A stretch of DNA of 64,000 nucleotides, from positions 60,364 to 124,363 of the forward strand of contig CAMBDA010000003.1 of NCBI GenBank assembly GCA_945865175.1, read 5' to 3'. Position 1 is the first letter of the stretch. Each line of letters opens with the position of its first letter. The translations under genes were made by a program, and so were the position numbers. The stretch is from an uncultured Prevotellaceae bacterium. GTDB lineage: Bacteria; Bacteroidota; Bacteroidia; Bacteroidales; Bacteroidaceae. Shown here piece by piece: positions 17,438 to 28,136 of the stretch. A model generated the notes under the pieces. The model was not told the DNA's origin. It searched no databases and saw only the letters and a program-made list of their open reading frames with translations.

Positions 17438-20400
17438 ATGAACAAAAAGAATTATTCGTTTCTGCTGAAAGGCATCCTGCTGACAGCAGCCCTATGCTGG
17501 ACCATCTGCATGCAGGGCAGGCGCCATCCCGATGCCTCACGGCTGGTGGGCATGCTGCAGGAGATGCAGGCAGGCGAAGAGGTGACTCCCGACAATTTCT
17601 ATGCGGATGTGGTGCAACTGCGCAATGCCATAGGGGAGACCTCAGACGAAGCGGCACGCGCCATCTACAGGGCCACATTGGCCCATCTGGTGTCTATCAA
17701 TGCCTTCCGTGCACAGACGCAGCATCTGGGTACTCCCAGCCATCCTGACAGCCTGCAGGAATGGTCGCGCGAGGAGTATTTCCGCTATGCCGCCACGCTG
17801 TATGGCGAAGCCCTGCGCACACCGGCCCTGCTGCACACACAGCAGACAAAGGCCTGGATGACGCTGGCCAACCGCGGGAAAGACGAACGGGTGTATGACA
17901 GCGACATGCTCTATGTCGTGTGGACAGCCATGCGCAACGACCTCCCTGAGGAGACACTGAAGCAACCCCATATGCCCCAATGGAGCGACCTCATCGCGTT
18001 TTACCGCAGCTGCCACCTGGATGAAGCCGCCCTGTGGATGGCTATCGACTCCATGGATGCCCACCCCACGATGAAGAACCCACACGCCCAATGGAAGCAG
18101 ATAATCAAGGATTACGGGCACCTGCAGGATTGCGCCGAGGTGTACCTCCGGCTGTCGCGCCTCTCGGAAAGCAAGCCCGAGGAGAGCAGAAAATGGCTGG
18201 AAGAAGGGCTACAACGCTATCCCAAGTCCAACCGGAGCAATGCACTGAAGAATGCCCTGCTGAACCTGCAGCATCCCGTATTGGCATGGGACTACCATTC
18301 CTATTATGCACCCCATACATCTGTGGCATGGCCTTTGCGCACACGCAACGTCACACAGGTAAGCTTCACCCTGTATGCCCTGCCCAGCGATTTTGATGAG
18401 AACCAGGAAAACGTGGAGGCCGCCCTGCGTAAGAGGGGGCAGAAGATAAGGGCCCTGAACCACACGCTCCGCCAAGCCGACCCCTTCACCACCCTCTCCG
18501 ATACCCTGCGATGGACAACACCGGGCTATGGCCGATATGCCATGGTGGCCACAGCGAAGAGCAACGGCCGGATTAGAGGGAAAACGGAACCCACGGTGTG
18601 TTTTTTCCGTGTCAGTTCAATGGCCTTCATTGCCTTCAACCTGCCAGGCAACAGATTGCGGCTGAAGGTGGTGGACATCACCACGGGTGCGCCCAAGAGT
18701 GGCGTGAACGTAGCCTTCACCCACTATCGCGACCGCGACACCACCACCCTGCAGACGGCCGTCACCTCGGCCAGGGGTGATGTGGAAATAGGTCTGCCCG
18801 ACCGCCAGCAGGTGCCCACCCACGTAAGGCTGTGGCAGGGCGCCGACAGCGCCATGGAGGCCGAGCGCGTGTACAGCTATTATTCCATCCTGAAGACCGC
18901 CACCAACACAAAAGTGGAAACCATACGGTTGTATACCGACCGCAGCATCTACCGCCCCGGGCAAAAGATACACGCGGCTGCCCTGGCATTTGCCACTACG
19001 CCCAACGGTGCCCACACGACCAAGGGTAAGAAACTGACACTGACCTACCATGATGCCAACAATCAACTGATGGGCACACATGACATCACCACCGACAGCA
19101 TGGGCATGGCAGTGGACTCCCTGCAACTGCCCGAGGGCCAGCTGCCCGGCCTCTTCAGCATCAGAGTGAAGGGAGCAGGCAGCAGTTGCACCTTCCGTGT
19201 GGAGGAATACAAGCGGGCCACCTTCCAGGTGGACGTGCAACAAGAGGCTCACACCCCATGGCCCGCCCGACACATCACCCTGCAGGGAAAGGCACTCACC
19301 TACAATGGTGTGCCCGTGACTGATGCACGCGTGTGTCTGCGCTACCGCTGGCAGGAAAGAGGATGGCCACGCATTTATGTGGAGGAAAGTGACGCATGGA
19401 AGGAGGGCGACACGCTCTATACCGATTCCGAAGGGCGCTTTACGGTCAAAGTGGACGTGCCCCGCACCCAGGGCGATGACAAGCATGCCATCTCGATGCT
19501 ACAGACCGAGATAGACGTGCTGAGCCGACAGGGAGAGACGTGCACCACCACCCATCACATCACCCTCCACCATACACCCCTGCGACTGATGCTCCAAACA
19601 GGTGCGCTCCTGGACAAGGATCGGCTGAAGCCCTGGACCATACAACTGATCGACTGCTGCAGCCAGCCCGTGGCGGGCAGCGTGGAGTGCAAGCTGCTCA
19701 AGGACGGAAAGCCGGTGTTCACCACCCGCCTAGAGGCAGGCAAGGCCGTGGTGCCGCAAGGCCTCCGCAATGTGCCCTCTGGCAAATACACCCTGCATGC
19801 CTTTGGACAAGCCGGCACCGACACGGTTTCGGTGAGACAGGAAGTATCGCTCCTCTCGATGAACGACACCGAGCCCCTGCCCGAAACGCCGCTCCACATC
19901 TACTGTCCTAACCCCACCTTCACCTCTACCCGGCCAGCCACTATACGCCTGGCCACCTCGCTCCCCGAAGCATACGTATGGTGCATGGCCGTGTCCAAGA
20001 ATACCGTGGTGAAGGATACCCTGATAAGACTCGCCCGCGAAGTACGCACGATGGAACAGCCCTTCCAGACGGGATGTGAGGAAGGCATTACGATGATGTA
20101 CAGAATGATACAGGGAGGAAAGGCACATACAAGCACACTCACCCTCCTTCCGGAACAGGCAAACAGGAAACTGGCATGGAAATGGGACACCTTCCGCGAC
20201 AGGCTGGAACCGGGACAGCAGGAAGAGTGGCGGATGACACTGCTCACCGCCGACGGCAAGCCGGCCAGTGCCAACGTGATGTGCACGCTATTCGATGCTG
20301 CTTTGGATGCCCTGCAGCCACACGCACTGCGGCTGGCCATTCCGAAAATCACGGGTGCACCCACCCTGCATGGCAACGTAGGCATACACCAGCCGCGCTT

Positions 20401-22963
20401 TGCCGGCCTGGATTTCACCACCCGCCAATACCCCGACACCTACCCACAATGGAGCCGCCTCAACGATGCCCTCTTCTTCCACTATCAGGCCGACACGGGT
20501 ATACCCCGCCCCCTGATGGCAAGGAACACACGCACCGGTGTGATGAGCGGACAGCAGATGATGGCCAAGGCCACCGCCACGGCTACAGCGGCATCGAAGT
20601 CGGATTTAGTATTTGACTGCCTGGAAACAGAAGCGTGTGAAGATGCGGCTCCGGCAGCGGACACATACAGTGCTGCAGGTGGAAAAGAGGCCGCCCCACT
20701 GGCAGGATGGGTGCGCACCAACCTCCAGGAACTGGCCTTCTTCTACCCTACCCTCCGCACCGACGCACAGGGACAGGTAAGCCTGTCGTTTACCCTTCCC
20801 GAGGGTCTCACCGCATGGCACCTGATGGGCATGGCCCACACGGCTGACATGCAGACGGTCACCTTTGAAGACACCATCCAGGCCGTGAAGCGAGTGATGG
20901 CCCAGCTGCAGCTGCCCCGTTTCCTGCGCTCCGGCGACAAAGCCACACTGACGGCCACCGTGCGCAACCGCACAGCCGAAGAAATGAAGGGAGAGGCCAT
21001 ACTGGAGATAATCGATGCGACCACATCGCGGCTGATAGACATCCGGCGCATCCCCCTGCAGCTGACTGCCATGCAGGACACGGTGGTACACCTTCCCTAC
21101 ACAGCCACTGACAAACATCCGATGCTGGTGGTGCGCTGGATGGCACGCACCGATACCGGCAGCGATGGCGAGCAGCAATACCTGCCTGTGCTGAGCGATG
21201 TAGAGGAGGTGACAGAGACCAAATCGTTCTGCGTCACAGGGTCGCAGCAGTGGCAGGCGGATTTGGACAAACTGTTTGCCTACAACCACCCGGAGGCTGC
21301 CCACAGAAGACTTACGGTGGAGTACACCTCACGCCCCGTGTGGATGGCCATACGGGCACTACCCGTGCTGCACAAGCCCAAGGCCAACGATGTGCTCTCG
21401 CTGGCGGCCTCCTATTATGCCGATGCCATGGCGCACCACACCTTGCAGCGCATCCCCCAGTTGCAGGAGGCCATCAGACAGTGGAGCGCAGCCGACAAGC
21501 AAATGAGCAGCACACTGAAGATGAACGAATCCCTGACGGGCATGGGCACAGCACAGACACCGTGGATGGACGATGCAGTGCGCGACTCCCTGCAGCGCCA
21601 TGCCCTGCTGGAGTTATACCGCACAGCGCCCCAGCCCCAGACAAGGCTGGCTGCCATCGAAGCCATCGCCCGCCTGCAGCTTCCCGACGGCTCCTTTGCC
21701 TGGTATCCCGGCATGAAGGGTGACTCCTACCTGACAGCTGAGGTGGTACGCCTGCTCACACGCCTCCGCATTGTGGCCGGCAACGATGCAGCCGATGCAG
21801 CCACGCAGCGGGAGGAAAAAGTGTTCGGCTATGCCATGGACTATCTGTCCGACCAAGTCGTCAAGTGGCTGAAGGACAATCAGGAAAACCGTACACATGC
21901 CGTGGTGCTGCAATACCTTTATGCCCTGTCGAGGAGTAGCTACAAGCCCCACGATACCGCCCGGAGGGCCGTGAAGGAATGGGTGGACAAACTGCAGGAG
22001 ACAGCGCCCGACCTGCCCTATGAACAACGCGCCATGGCCACTATTGTACTGCATGCCCAGGGCGAAAAGCGCAAGGCCCAGCAAATAGCCGAGAAACTGC
22101 GCACGCTGGTGATGCAGGCAGATGGCTACCATCTGGCCTACCCCGGAGGCAGACTCACCAGCATCGACCGCAAAATACAGCAGCATGTGGCACTGATGGA
22201 GGTCTTCGGCATCGTGTTCCCCCAGGACAAGAAACTGATGGAGGGCATGGAGCAGTGGCTGGTGATGCAGAAGCGCGCCCAGACATGGGAACAGCCCGTA
22301 CAGACGGCAGATGCCGTATACATGATTATGCTGCACCATGCCGTCCCCTTCAGTGAACAGACTGCCGACCAGCTGGTAGTGAAGGGGAAAAACAGGCAGC
22401 AAATTCTCCAGAGCGATGCCGACTATCTGGGATATGTCCGTACAGAGGTGAACGTACCCCAACCAAAGACCATACAGGTGGACAAGCACAGCCAAGGTAC
22501 CTCCTGGGGTACAGTGTATGCCCAATACACCCTCCCCTACTCCGCCCTGCAGGCACAGCGTGAAGGCATCACCCTACGCAGAGATGTGGCAAAGGCCGGC
22601 TGGAACGAAGGTGACCGTGTGCACGTACGTTATACACTCACCATTGACCATGACATGGAGTATGTGGTCCTGCAAGCAAGCCGGATAGCAGCAGCCCAGC
22701 CCGCTGTACAGCATTCGGGATACAGCGTGGTGAACGGTGTGGGCTGCTACCGCGCTGTCCATGACACGGGCAATGCCTATTTCTTCGACGCACTACCCCG
22801 CGGCACCTACGTGATAGAGGAAGACTGGCTGCTCGACCGTCCCGGTGACTACCAGCTGGGCACCGCTCGCCTGCAATGCGTGTACGCACCGGCTTTCCAG
22901 GCCCACACACAGGGAGAGACCATCCATGTAACCGAACGCAAACACAATACTACCCATCAATGA
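17438..22963 (+). CDS. Alpha-2-macroglobulin-family protein lacking the thioester
   Basis: This 1841-aa protein has an N-terminal hydrophobic segment (residues ~9-25) and a family-typical order. A helical N-terminal extension (about 30-280) comes first, then a chain of macroglobulin sandwiches including TDRSIYRPGQKIHAAALAF (about 498-516). A Thr/Ala-rich linker with bait-region character follows, then the A2M signature near residue 1090 (LQELAFFYPTLRTDAQGQVSLSF, LTAWHLMGMAHTADM), an alpha/alpha-toroid region (about 1290-1620) and a C-terminal domain. I see no CGEQ thioester, so it would trap or bind without covalent capture, as in other Bacteroidota members. A pelB-type PBP1c partner gene is absent. 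The stop overlaps the GH89 start (ATGA), so the two are translationally coupled. Role in periplasmic protease inhibition is family-based inference. Confidence 0.85.
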   Translation: MNKKNYSFLLKGILLTAALCWTICMQGRRHPDASRLVGMLQEMQAGEEVTPDNFYADVVQLRNAIGETSDEAARAIYRATLAHLVSINAFRAQTQHLGTPSHPDSLQEWSREEYFRYAATLYGEALRTPALLHTQQTKAWMTLANRGKDERVYDSDMLYVVWTAMRNDLPEETLKQPHMPQWSDLIAFYRSCHLDEAALWMAIDSMDAHPTMKNPHAQWKQIIKDYGHLQDCAEVYLRLSRLSESKPEESRKWLEEGLQRYPKSNRSNALKNALLNLQHPVLAWDYHSYYAPHTSVAWPLRTRNVTQVSFTLYALPSDFDENQENVEAALRKRGQKIRALNHTLRQADPFTTLSDTLRWTTPGYGRYAMVATAKSNGRIRGKTEPTVCFFRVSSMAFIAFNLPGNRLRLKVVDITTGAPKSGVNVAFTHYRDRDTTTLQTAVTSARGDVEIGLPDRQQVPTHVRLWQGADSAMEAERVYSYYSILKTATNTKVETIRLYTDRSIYRPGQKIHAAALAFATTPNGAHTTKGKKLTLTYHDANNQLMGTHDITTDSMGMAVDSLQLPEGQLPGLFSIRVKGAGSSCTFRVEEYKRATFQVDVQQEAHTPWPARHITLQGKALTYNGVPVTDARVCLRYRWQERGWPRIYVEESDAWKEGDTLYTDSEGRFTVKVDVPRTQGDDKHAISMLQTEIDVLSRQGETCTTTHHITLHHTPLRLMLQTGALLDKDRLKPWTIQLIDCCSQPVAGSVECKLLKDGKPVFTTRLEAGKAVVPQGLRNVPSGKYTLHAFGQAGTDTVSVRQEVSLLSMNDTEPLPETPLHIYCPNPTFTSTRPATIRLATSLPEAYVWCMAVSKNTVVKDTLIRLAREVRTMEQPFQTGCEEGITMMYRMIQGGKAHTSTLTLLPEQANRKLAWKWDTFRDRLEPGQQEEWRMTLLTADGKPASANVMCTLFDAALDALQPHALRLAIPKITGAPTLHGNVGIHQPRFAGLDFTTRQYPDTYPQWSRLNDALFFHYQADTGIPRPLMARNTRTGVMSGQQMMAKATATATAASKSDLVFDCLETEACEDAAPAADTYSAAGGKEAAPLAGWVRTNLQELAFFYPTLRTDAQGQVSLSFTLPEGLTAWHLMGMAHTADMQTVTFEDTIQAVKRVMAQLQLPRFLRSGDKATLTATVRNRTAEEMKGEAILEIIDATTSRLIDIRRIPLQLTAMQDTVVHLPYTATDKHPMLVVRWMARTDTGSDGEQQYLPVLSDVEEVTETKSFCVTGSQQWQADLDKLFAYNHPEAAHRRLTVEYTSRPVWMAIRALPVLHKPKANDVLSLAASYYADAMAHHTLQRIPQLQEAIRQWSAADKQMSSTLKMNESLTGMGTAQTPWMDDAVRDSLQRHALLELYRTAPQPQTRLAAIEAIARLQLPDGSFAWYPGMKGDSYLTAEVVRLLTRLRIVAGNDAADAATQREEKVFGYAMDYLSDQVVKWLKDNQENRTHAVVLQYLYALSRSSYKPHDTARRAVKEWVDKLQETAPDLPYEQRAMATIVLHAQGEKRKAQQIAEKLRTLVMQADGYHLAYPGGRLTSIDRKIQQHVALMEVFGIVFPQDKKLMEGMEQWLVMQKRAQTWEQPVQTADAVYMIMLHHAVPFSEQTADQLVVKGKNRQQILQSDADYLGYVRTEVNVPQPKTIQVDKHSQGTSWGTVYAQYTLPYSALQAQREGITLRRDVAKAGWNEGDRVHVRYTLTIDHDMEYVVLQASRIAAAQPAVQHSGYSVVNGVGCYRAVHDTGNAYFFDALPRGTYVIEEDWLLDRPGDYQLGTARLQCVYAPAFQAHTQGETIHVTERKHNTTHQ

Positions 22964-25206
22964 AAAGAACACTCATCCTCCTGTTTCTGGCCCTGCTGCC
23001 CTGCTGCATGCCGGCCATGACCCTGCTGCCGCTCCACAACCAGGCCGTGGCAGGACTGCTGAACCGCATCGGCGGCAAAGGCACCTCCAAGCGCATTGTC
23101 ACCCAGATAGACGCCTCGCTTTCCCCGCAGGCCGATGTCTTTGTCATCTCGGCCGACAAGAGCGGCAGGAAGCCCATGGTCACGGGGTCGTCCACCATCG
23201 CTGTGTGTGCAGGCATCGGATGGTATCTCAACCACTATGCCCATGTCAACCTGTCGTGGAACCAACTGACCACCGACCTCTCCAGGGTGGAATTCCCCGT
23301 GCCTGCCCGTCCTGAAAGGCATGCATGCAAGGCCGACTACAGGTATTATCTCAACTACTGCACCTTCGGCTATTCCATGACTACATGGACGTGGGAACGT
23401 TGGCAGCAGGAGATTGACTGGATGGCCCTGAGGGGCATCAACATGCCCCTGCAGATTGTTGGTCTGGAGGTAGTGTGGCGCGATTTCCTGATGAAGGACT
23501 GCGGATATGGGGAGACGGAGGCCGAAGCCTTCATCCCGGGTCCTGCCTTCACGGCATGGTGGGGCATGAACAACCTGGAAGGATGGGGTGGCACCACAGT
23601 CAACAACTGGTTTGCCCGTCAGGCAAGGCTGGCACGGCAGATAACCGACCGGGAGCGCCAGCTGGGAATGCAGCCCGTGCTGCCGGGATTCAGCGGCATG
23701 GTGCCCAGCAACTTCACATCCGTCACGGGTATTGCCACCGACAAGACAGGCCTATGGTGCGGGTTCCAGCGGCCTTACATCCTGGACCCCAGCAGCAAGG
23801 ACTTTGCCGAAAAGGCCCGCCAGTACTACCAGCGTCTGGCCGACGTAATGGGATGCAGCCGCTACTACAGCATGGACCCCTTCCACGAGGGCGGCACCAT
23901 CGCCAGCGGACGATACGCCGAGGGCTACAAGGCCATCTTTGAGGCCATGGACCACAGTGTGGGGCCGACATCCAAGTGGGTCATCCAGCAGTGGCAATGG
24001 GCTTCCTACCAGCGTTCGTGTCTCACGGCTGTACCCGAGAAGCGACTGATTGTACTGGACCTTTTCAGCGACGGCAATCCGGCCTTTGACCGCTACAAGG
24101 GCTACGAGCCGCAGGAAGCCGTGTATTGTGCCATTCCCAACTTTGGCGGACGCACGGGATTCTTCGGCCGCATCCCCAAGATGGCCGACAATTATTTCTC
24201 CTATCGCCGGCAATACACCACGATAAGGGGCATCGGCGCTGCACCGGAGGCCATTGAGCAGACACCGGTGGTATATGACCTGCTCTACGAACTGCCCTGG
24301 ATGGAGACACAGCCCGATACCCGCCAGTGGATAACCGACTATGCCGCCGCACGCTATGGCACCACAGCAAACAGACCTGCCCAGGAGGCTTGGAAGGGAC
24401 TACTGGAAACCGCGCTCAACAACACCACCACCCTGCAGGGTCCTCATGAGGCAGTCGTGTGTGCACGCCCGTCGCTCAATGTGTGGAGCGTGAGCACCTG
24501 GGGCGGCACGGACATCTTCTACAAAGGCCAGCTGCAGCAGTTTATCGCTGCCAATATGGCCTTGCTCGATGCCAAGCCCACGGTGGCCGACCATCCTTAC
24601 TGCCAAGCGAACTACAGCTACGACCTGTGCGACATCACCCGCCAGACACTCTCCGACTATGCGTACTTCCTGCTGCAGGCCCTCCGGCAAGCCAAAGAAG
24701 AGGGCGACGAGCAACTGTTTGCCTCCCGTCGCGACCGCTTCCTGTCGCTCATCCTGGACATGGACCGTCTGCTGGGCACCAACCGTATTTTCCGCCTGGG
24801 CAACTGGACGGAGACCGCCCGGAAGGCCGCCATGGAGGTGAAGGGATGGACACCCGAGATGCTCGACTGGATGGAACTGGATAACGCACGCACACTCATC
24901 ACCACATGGGGCGAACAGCCGCAAAGCGAGGGCGGAGGGCTGCGCGACTACAGCTACCGCCAATGGCAGGGGATGCTCAAGGACTTCTATTATCCCCGAT
25001 GGGAATACTACTTCTCCCATCAGCTGCAGGCACCTCCCGAGGGATGGTTCGGCCACGATTGGGGATGGGCGCACAATGAGCCGCTCACACGCTACTCGTC
25101 CGAGCCTGAAGGAGACACCTATCAGGTGGCACGGGAATGCCTGGACAAATATGTGACCATCACGCGCCAACCCGGCGGTTCAGTGCAATACGGTTATAGG
25201 TTGTAG
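22960..25206 (+). CDS. GH89 alpha-N-acetylglucosaminidase
   Basis: The start at 22960 overlaps the upstream stop (ATGA) and begins a signal peptide (MKRTLILLFLALLPCCMPAM). The frame is open further upstream inside the preceding gene. The 748-aa length is close to human NAGLU (743 aa). Family blocks are clear: YLNYCTFGYSMTTWTWERW, IDWMALRGINMPLQIVGLE, AWWGMNNLEGWGG, NFGGRTGFFG. The two catalytic Glu of the family are retained: Glu310 in DPFHEGG and Glu430 in GIGAAPEAIE. The enzyme removes terminal alpha-linked GlcNAc, found in heparan sulfate and in gastric-type mucin caps. With the sulfatase operon downstream it fits host-glycan foraging. It could be periplasmic or lipid-anchored; the Cys residues near the signal do not form a clean lipobox. 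Confidence 0.93.
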   Translation: MKRTLILLFLALLPCCMPAMTLLPLHNQAVAGLLNRIGGKGTSKRIVTQIDASLSPQADVFVISADKSGRKPMVTGSSTIAVCAGIGWYLNHYAHVNLSWNQLTTDLSRVEFPVPARPERHACKADYRYYLNYCTFGYSMTTWTWERWQQEIDWMALRGINMPLQIVGLEVVWRDFLMKDCGYGETEAEAFIPGPAFTAWWGMNNLEGWGGTTVNNWFARQARLARQITDRERQLGMQPVLPGFSGMVPSNFTSVTGIATDKTGLWCGFQRPYILDPSSKDFAEKARQYYQRLADVMGCSRYYSMDPFHEGGTIASGRYAEGYKAIFEAMDHSVGPTSKWVIQQWQWASYQRSCLTAVPEKRLIVLDLFSDGNPAFDRYKGYEPQEAVYCAIPNFGGRTGFFGRIPKMADNYFSYRRQYTTIRGIGAAPEAIEQTPVVYDLLYELPWMETQPDTRQWITDYAAARYGTTANRPAQEAWKGLLETALNNTTTLQGPHEAVVCARPSLNVWSVSTWGGTDIFYKGQLQQFIAANMALLDAKPTVADHPYCQANYSYDLCDITRQTLSDYAYFLLQALRQAKEEGDEQLFASRRDRFLSLILDMDRLLGTNRIFRLGNWTETARKAAMEVKGWTPEMLDWMELDNARTLITTWGEQPQSEGGGLRDYSYRQWQGMLKDFYYPRWEYYFSHQLQAPPEGWFGHDWGWAHNEPLTRYSSEPEGDTYQVARECLDKYVTITRQPGGSVQYGYRL

Positions 25207-25213
25207 GCTTCCC

Positions 25214-28093
25214 CTATCTTCCACACAGCGTGCAGTAAGGACAATAGCGGCACGGTGCATCGGTGGGGGCCTGCGTGAAAGGCACCTTCTCGTCGAAGAG
25301 CTGGGTGAGTACGGTTGTGAGCCTGTCGGCAAACTCTTCGGCCATAGGAGTGAAATCCTCAATGGGACTGCGGGCAACCTGAAGCGACGGGCAGTAGTCC
25401 TCCCCATAGGCCTTACCCACATAGAACAAGGTGGGGACAACAGGTTCACGGGGTTCCTGATGGTGTAGCTGCGCCAGGGCATAGAGCATGGTCTGGAGAT
25501 AATAGCCGTTCCGACGGGAACCTTGCAGGAACAGGCTTTCTATGCTTGGCACAGCATCCAGATGACTGCTCCCGGTCTTGTAGTCGACAATGCGCAGACT
25601 TCCATCCATGATGTCCATGCGGTCGATGCGTCCGCCCGTACGCACAGTCAACGGTCGGCTGGCAGGCAAGGACAAGTCGAAAAAACGGTCTTCCTCCATT
25701 CCCAGCATCGTGAAAGGTGTATGCCGGAGGTCGTAGCGCAGGAGGTTCATCAGGTAGGCCAGCATCACCCTGCGGAAGATAATGTGCTCGCCTTCATAGG
25801 CATTCTGCACACGCATGCCACCGTCCACCATGGCCTGGATGCGTGCTTCCCTTTCGGCCGCGTCATCAATGGGATGGAAATAATCCACGTCAAAGATGAT
25901 GTCGAGCAAGGGTTCCAGATGAATCTCAGGATGTGACACCCAGGCATTCAGCTGCTCACGCTCAATGACGGAAGAGCCCGCACGGCGGATAAGCTGCTGG
26001 TAGAAAAGCTGGGCCGTGTCGTGGAAGACGCTTCCCAGCACGGGTGCCATGCTCATGTGCTGTGGGTCGTCCGTCACCTTAAGGCCTGCCACATACCTGT
26101 AGTAGAAGGACAGCGGACAATCAATATAGGCGTTGATGGCCGTAGGGCTCAGCGGGAGAACACTCTTTCCATTGCCCTTTACGGCATAACGGTCATGCAG
26201 TTGACGCATAATCTCCTCCGACTTGGCCACACTCAGAGGAACGGGCGCTGGGACGACGGGTTTTCCGCTCAACTTGAGGAAACGGATAGGCAGGTCGGTT
26301 TCGGCCTGCAACTGGCGCAGGAAACGGCTCATCTCATGATGACTGGTATTCTGGCAATTCTCGCTATAGATGCAGGTAAGGTGGCTGGTGCGTTGAATAA
26401 GGCGATAGAAGTAATAGGCATAAACCGCCACCTTGTGGCGCAGGGTGGTAAGGCCGAATGCCTCACGAATAGCGATGGGTATCAAGCTGTTGTCACGCAC
26501 ATTCTTGGGCAGATTTCCTTCTTCCACATTCAACATGAGCAGATGGGAGAAATCAAGGCAACGCGTCTCCAACACACCCATCATCTGGAGTCCTATGGCT
26601 GGTTCGCCGTGGAAGGGCACACTGGTTTGCTGCAGCAGTTGCCGGACAAGGCGGCGCAGCGTCTGCATGTCCATGGGCAAGGCGGATGTGGCAGATTCCA
26701 CCACCTGCAGCAGTTGACGCAGCGTCAGGATGGTGCGGTAAATGGCCTCGATGTAGAGCTGCTCGAAGATGGTAGGTTGCTCCACACCCGTAAACTGGCG
26801 GCCCACACAGGTGACCATCTCGATGAGATAGTGGAGCAAGGCGGGAACCTGGTCGCCCACATACGTGGTGGCCTGATCCGGGGCGATATGACTGTAATAG
26901 GGGTGCTTCTGTAGGGTCAACAGGAAGGGACGGACAAATCGTTGGCGTACGCGGTCGTATCCTTCCGTCTGCAAACTCAGAAGGGCCTGTACAAAGCTGT
27001 AGATAGGGGTATTGCTCAGCGGAAAACCCATTGTCACATTGAGTGCTGCAGGATGTCCGTCCATCCCCTCCTCGGGTACGGCATGCAGCAGGGGGAGCAG
27101 CATTCCCTCGTTGCAAAGCACCACGGCATTGCGATTGGCCTGTGGGTCGAGCGCTTCCTGAAGCCACCGGGTGGCATAGCGGGGTTGCGCCGTGTCGGAG
27201 GAAGTGGCGACAAACGTAATGTCACGCAACCGGCTTAGGTTGTCGAAGTGTTCGGCCGGCAAGGCACTCCCAAAGCGCTTCAGGTTCTGGCGCATGAAGA
27301 ACCCTGCCTCAAAATGAGGTCGTTCCACATAGAACACGTCATAATCCCAATAGAACAATGCCATGCCCTCCTGCTTGAGCACGTCCATCAGTTCCTGCTC
27401 CACATCATTGAGCACATTAAAGCCTGCAAAAACTACATGCGCGGGCAGCGGTGCCAGCATTGCCTCCAGCGAATCGGCACTGTGCAGCCTTTCTACCACC
27501 TCGCGAAACAAGGCGCCCTCATACAATTTGCCAGCGGACATCAGGGTCTCCTTGAACCGCGTGTAGATGGCCAGTGAATGCCTCCACAGCTGAAGGAAAC
27601 GGTTCCGGAGTTCACTGTCGCGCTCCAAACTGAAGTACTGGAAGAAATGACGGAGGGCCTCCAGCTGCTCAGGTGTGAGGAACGAGAGGTCGGCCATCTC
27701 CTGCAGGTCGTGCACATTGGCAAAGACAGCCCTGGCATCGGCCAGATGCTTGTCGATGTCATCAAAGTCGGAAAGCAGGATTTCTCCCCAACCATAAAAA
27801 CGGTCGAGGCTTTCCTCCGCATGCGACCCCATCTCTTCTCGATAAATCTGATACAGGGTGCATACGGCTTCTATACGCTCCACCGGCTGATAGGACGAGA
27901 GGGAGTGGAAAAGGTCGCCCATAGTGGTATAGCGGGGTGTCCACACGGGTTGTGGACTTTGCAGGGCCAGTTCCTGATTGAGAAACAGGCCTGCACGTTT
28001 GTTGGGGAAGACCACGGTCACGTGGTTCAGGTTGTGGCCGTATCTGTGGAGCAGGTCCTGTGCCACCAGTGTCAGAAAGGAGGTTTGTGCCAT
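25214..28093 (-). CDS. addB: AddB-like subunit of a RecBCD-type nuclease-helicase
   Basis: This 959-aa protein is the partner of the AddA-like helicase encoded just upstream on the same strand. The N-terminal region (FLTLVAQDLLHRYG, VVFPNKRAGLFLNQ) matches the inactive-helicase start of AddB-type proteins. The C-terminal RecB-type nuclease has GGRIDRMDIMDGSLRIVDYKTG (about residues 815-838), in which Asp and Lys of the IVDYKTG motif are catalytic, followed by YYLQTMLYA. The last ten residues contain four Cys (CRYCPYCTLC), which fit an iron-sulfur cluster as in AddB. Together AddAB resect double-strand DNA ends for RecA loading. The gene is 43 bp from the addA stop and ends only 7 bp from the convergent GH89 gene. 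Confidence 0.85.
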   Translation of the reverse strand: MAQTSFLTLVAQDLLHRYGHNLNHVTVVFPNKRAGLFLNQELALQSPQPVWTPRYTTMGDLFHSLSSYQPVERIEAVCTLYQIYREEMGSHAEESLDRFYGWGEILLSDFDDIDKHLADARAVFANVHDLQEMADLSFLTPEQLEALRHFFQYFSLERDSELRNRFLQLWRHSLAIYTRFKETLMSAGKLYEGALFREVVERLHSADSLEAMLAPLPAHVVFAGFNVLNDVEQELMDVLKQEGMALFYWDYDVFYVERPHFEAGFFMRQNLKRFGSALPAEHFDNLSRLRDITFVATSSDTAQPRYATRWLQEALDPQANRNAVVLCNEGMLLPLLHAVPEEGMDGHPAALNVTMGFPLSNTPIYSFVQALLSLQTEGYDRVRQRFVRPFLLTLQKHPYYSHIAPDQATTYVGDQVPALLHYLIEMVTCVGRQFTGVEQPTIFEQLYIEAIYRTILTLRQLLQVVESATSALPMDMQTLRRLVRQLLQQTSVPFHGEPAIGLQMMGVLETRCLDFSHLLMLNVEEGNLPKNVRDNSLIPIAIREAFGLTTLRHKVAVYAYYFYRLIQRTSHLTCIYSENCQNTSHHEMSRFLRQLQAETDLPIRFLKLSGKPVVPAPVPLSVAKSEEIMRQLHDRYAVKGNGKSVLPLSPTAINAYIDCPLSFYYRYVAGLKVTDDPQHMSMAPVLGSVFHDTAQLFYQQLIRRAGSSVIEREQLNAWVSHPEIHLEPLLDIIFDVDYFHPIDDAAEREARIQAMVDGGMRVQNAYEGEHIIFRRVMLAYLMNLLRYDLRHTPFTMLGMEEDRFFDLSLPASRPLTVRTGGRIDRMDIMDGSLRIVDYKTGSSHLDAVPSIESLFLQGSRRNGYYLQTMLYALAQLHHQEPREPVVPTLFYVGKAYGEDYCPSLQVARSPIEDFTPMAEEFADRLTTVLTQLFDEKVPFTQAPTDAPCRYCPYCTLCGR

Positions 28094-28136
28094 TGTCGTC
28101 TATGTTCGTTTGCTTACGCGTGCGTGCGTGCATTAA

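Noticed and set aside
24055..24078. Possible loss of a catalytic Glu in the GH89 protein (LDLFSDGNP where human NAGLU has LDLFAESQP)
   Set aside because: Counting along the recalled human sequence puts the second catalytic Glu in the later APEG block, not in LFAES. The window has AAPEAIE (Glu430) there and DPFHEGG (Glu310) for the first, so both are retained.
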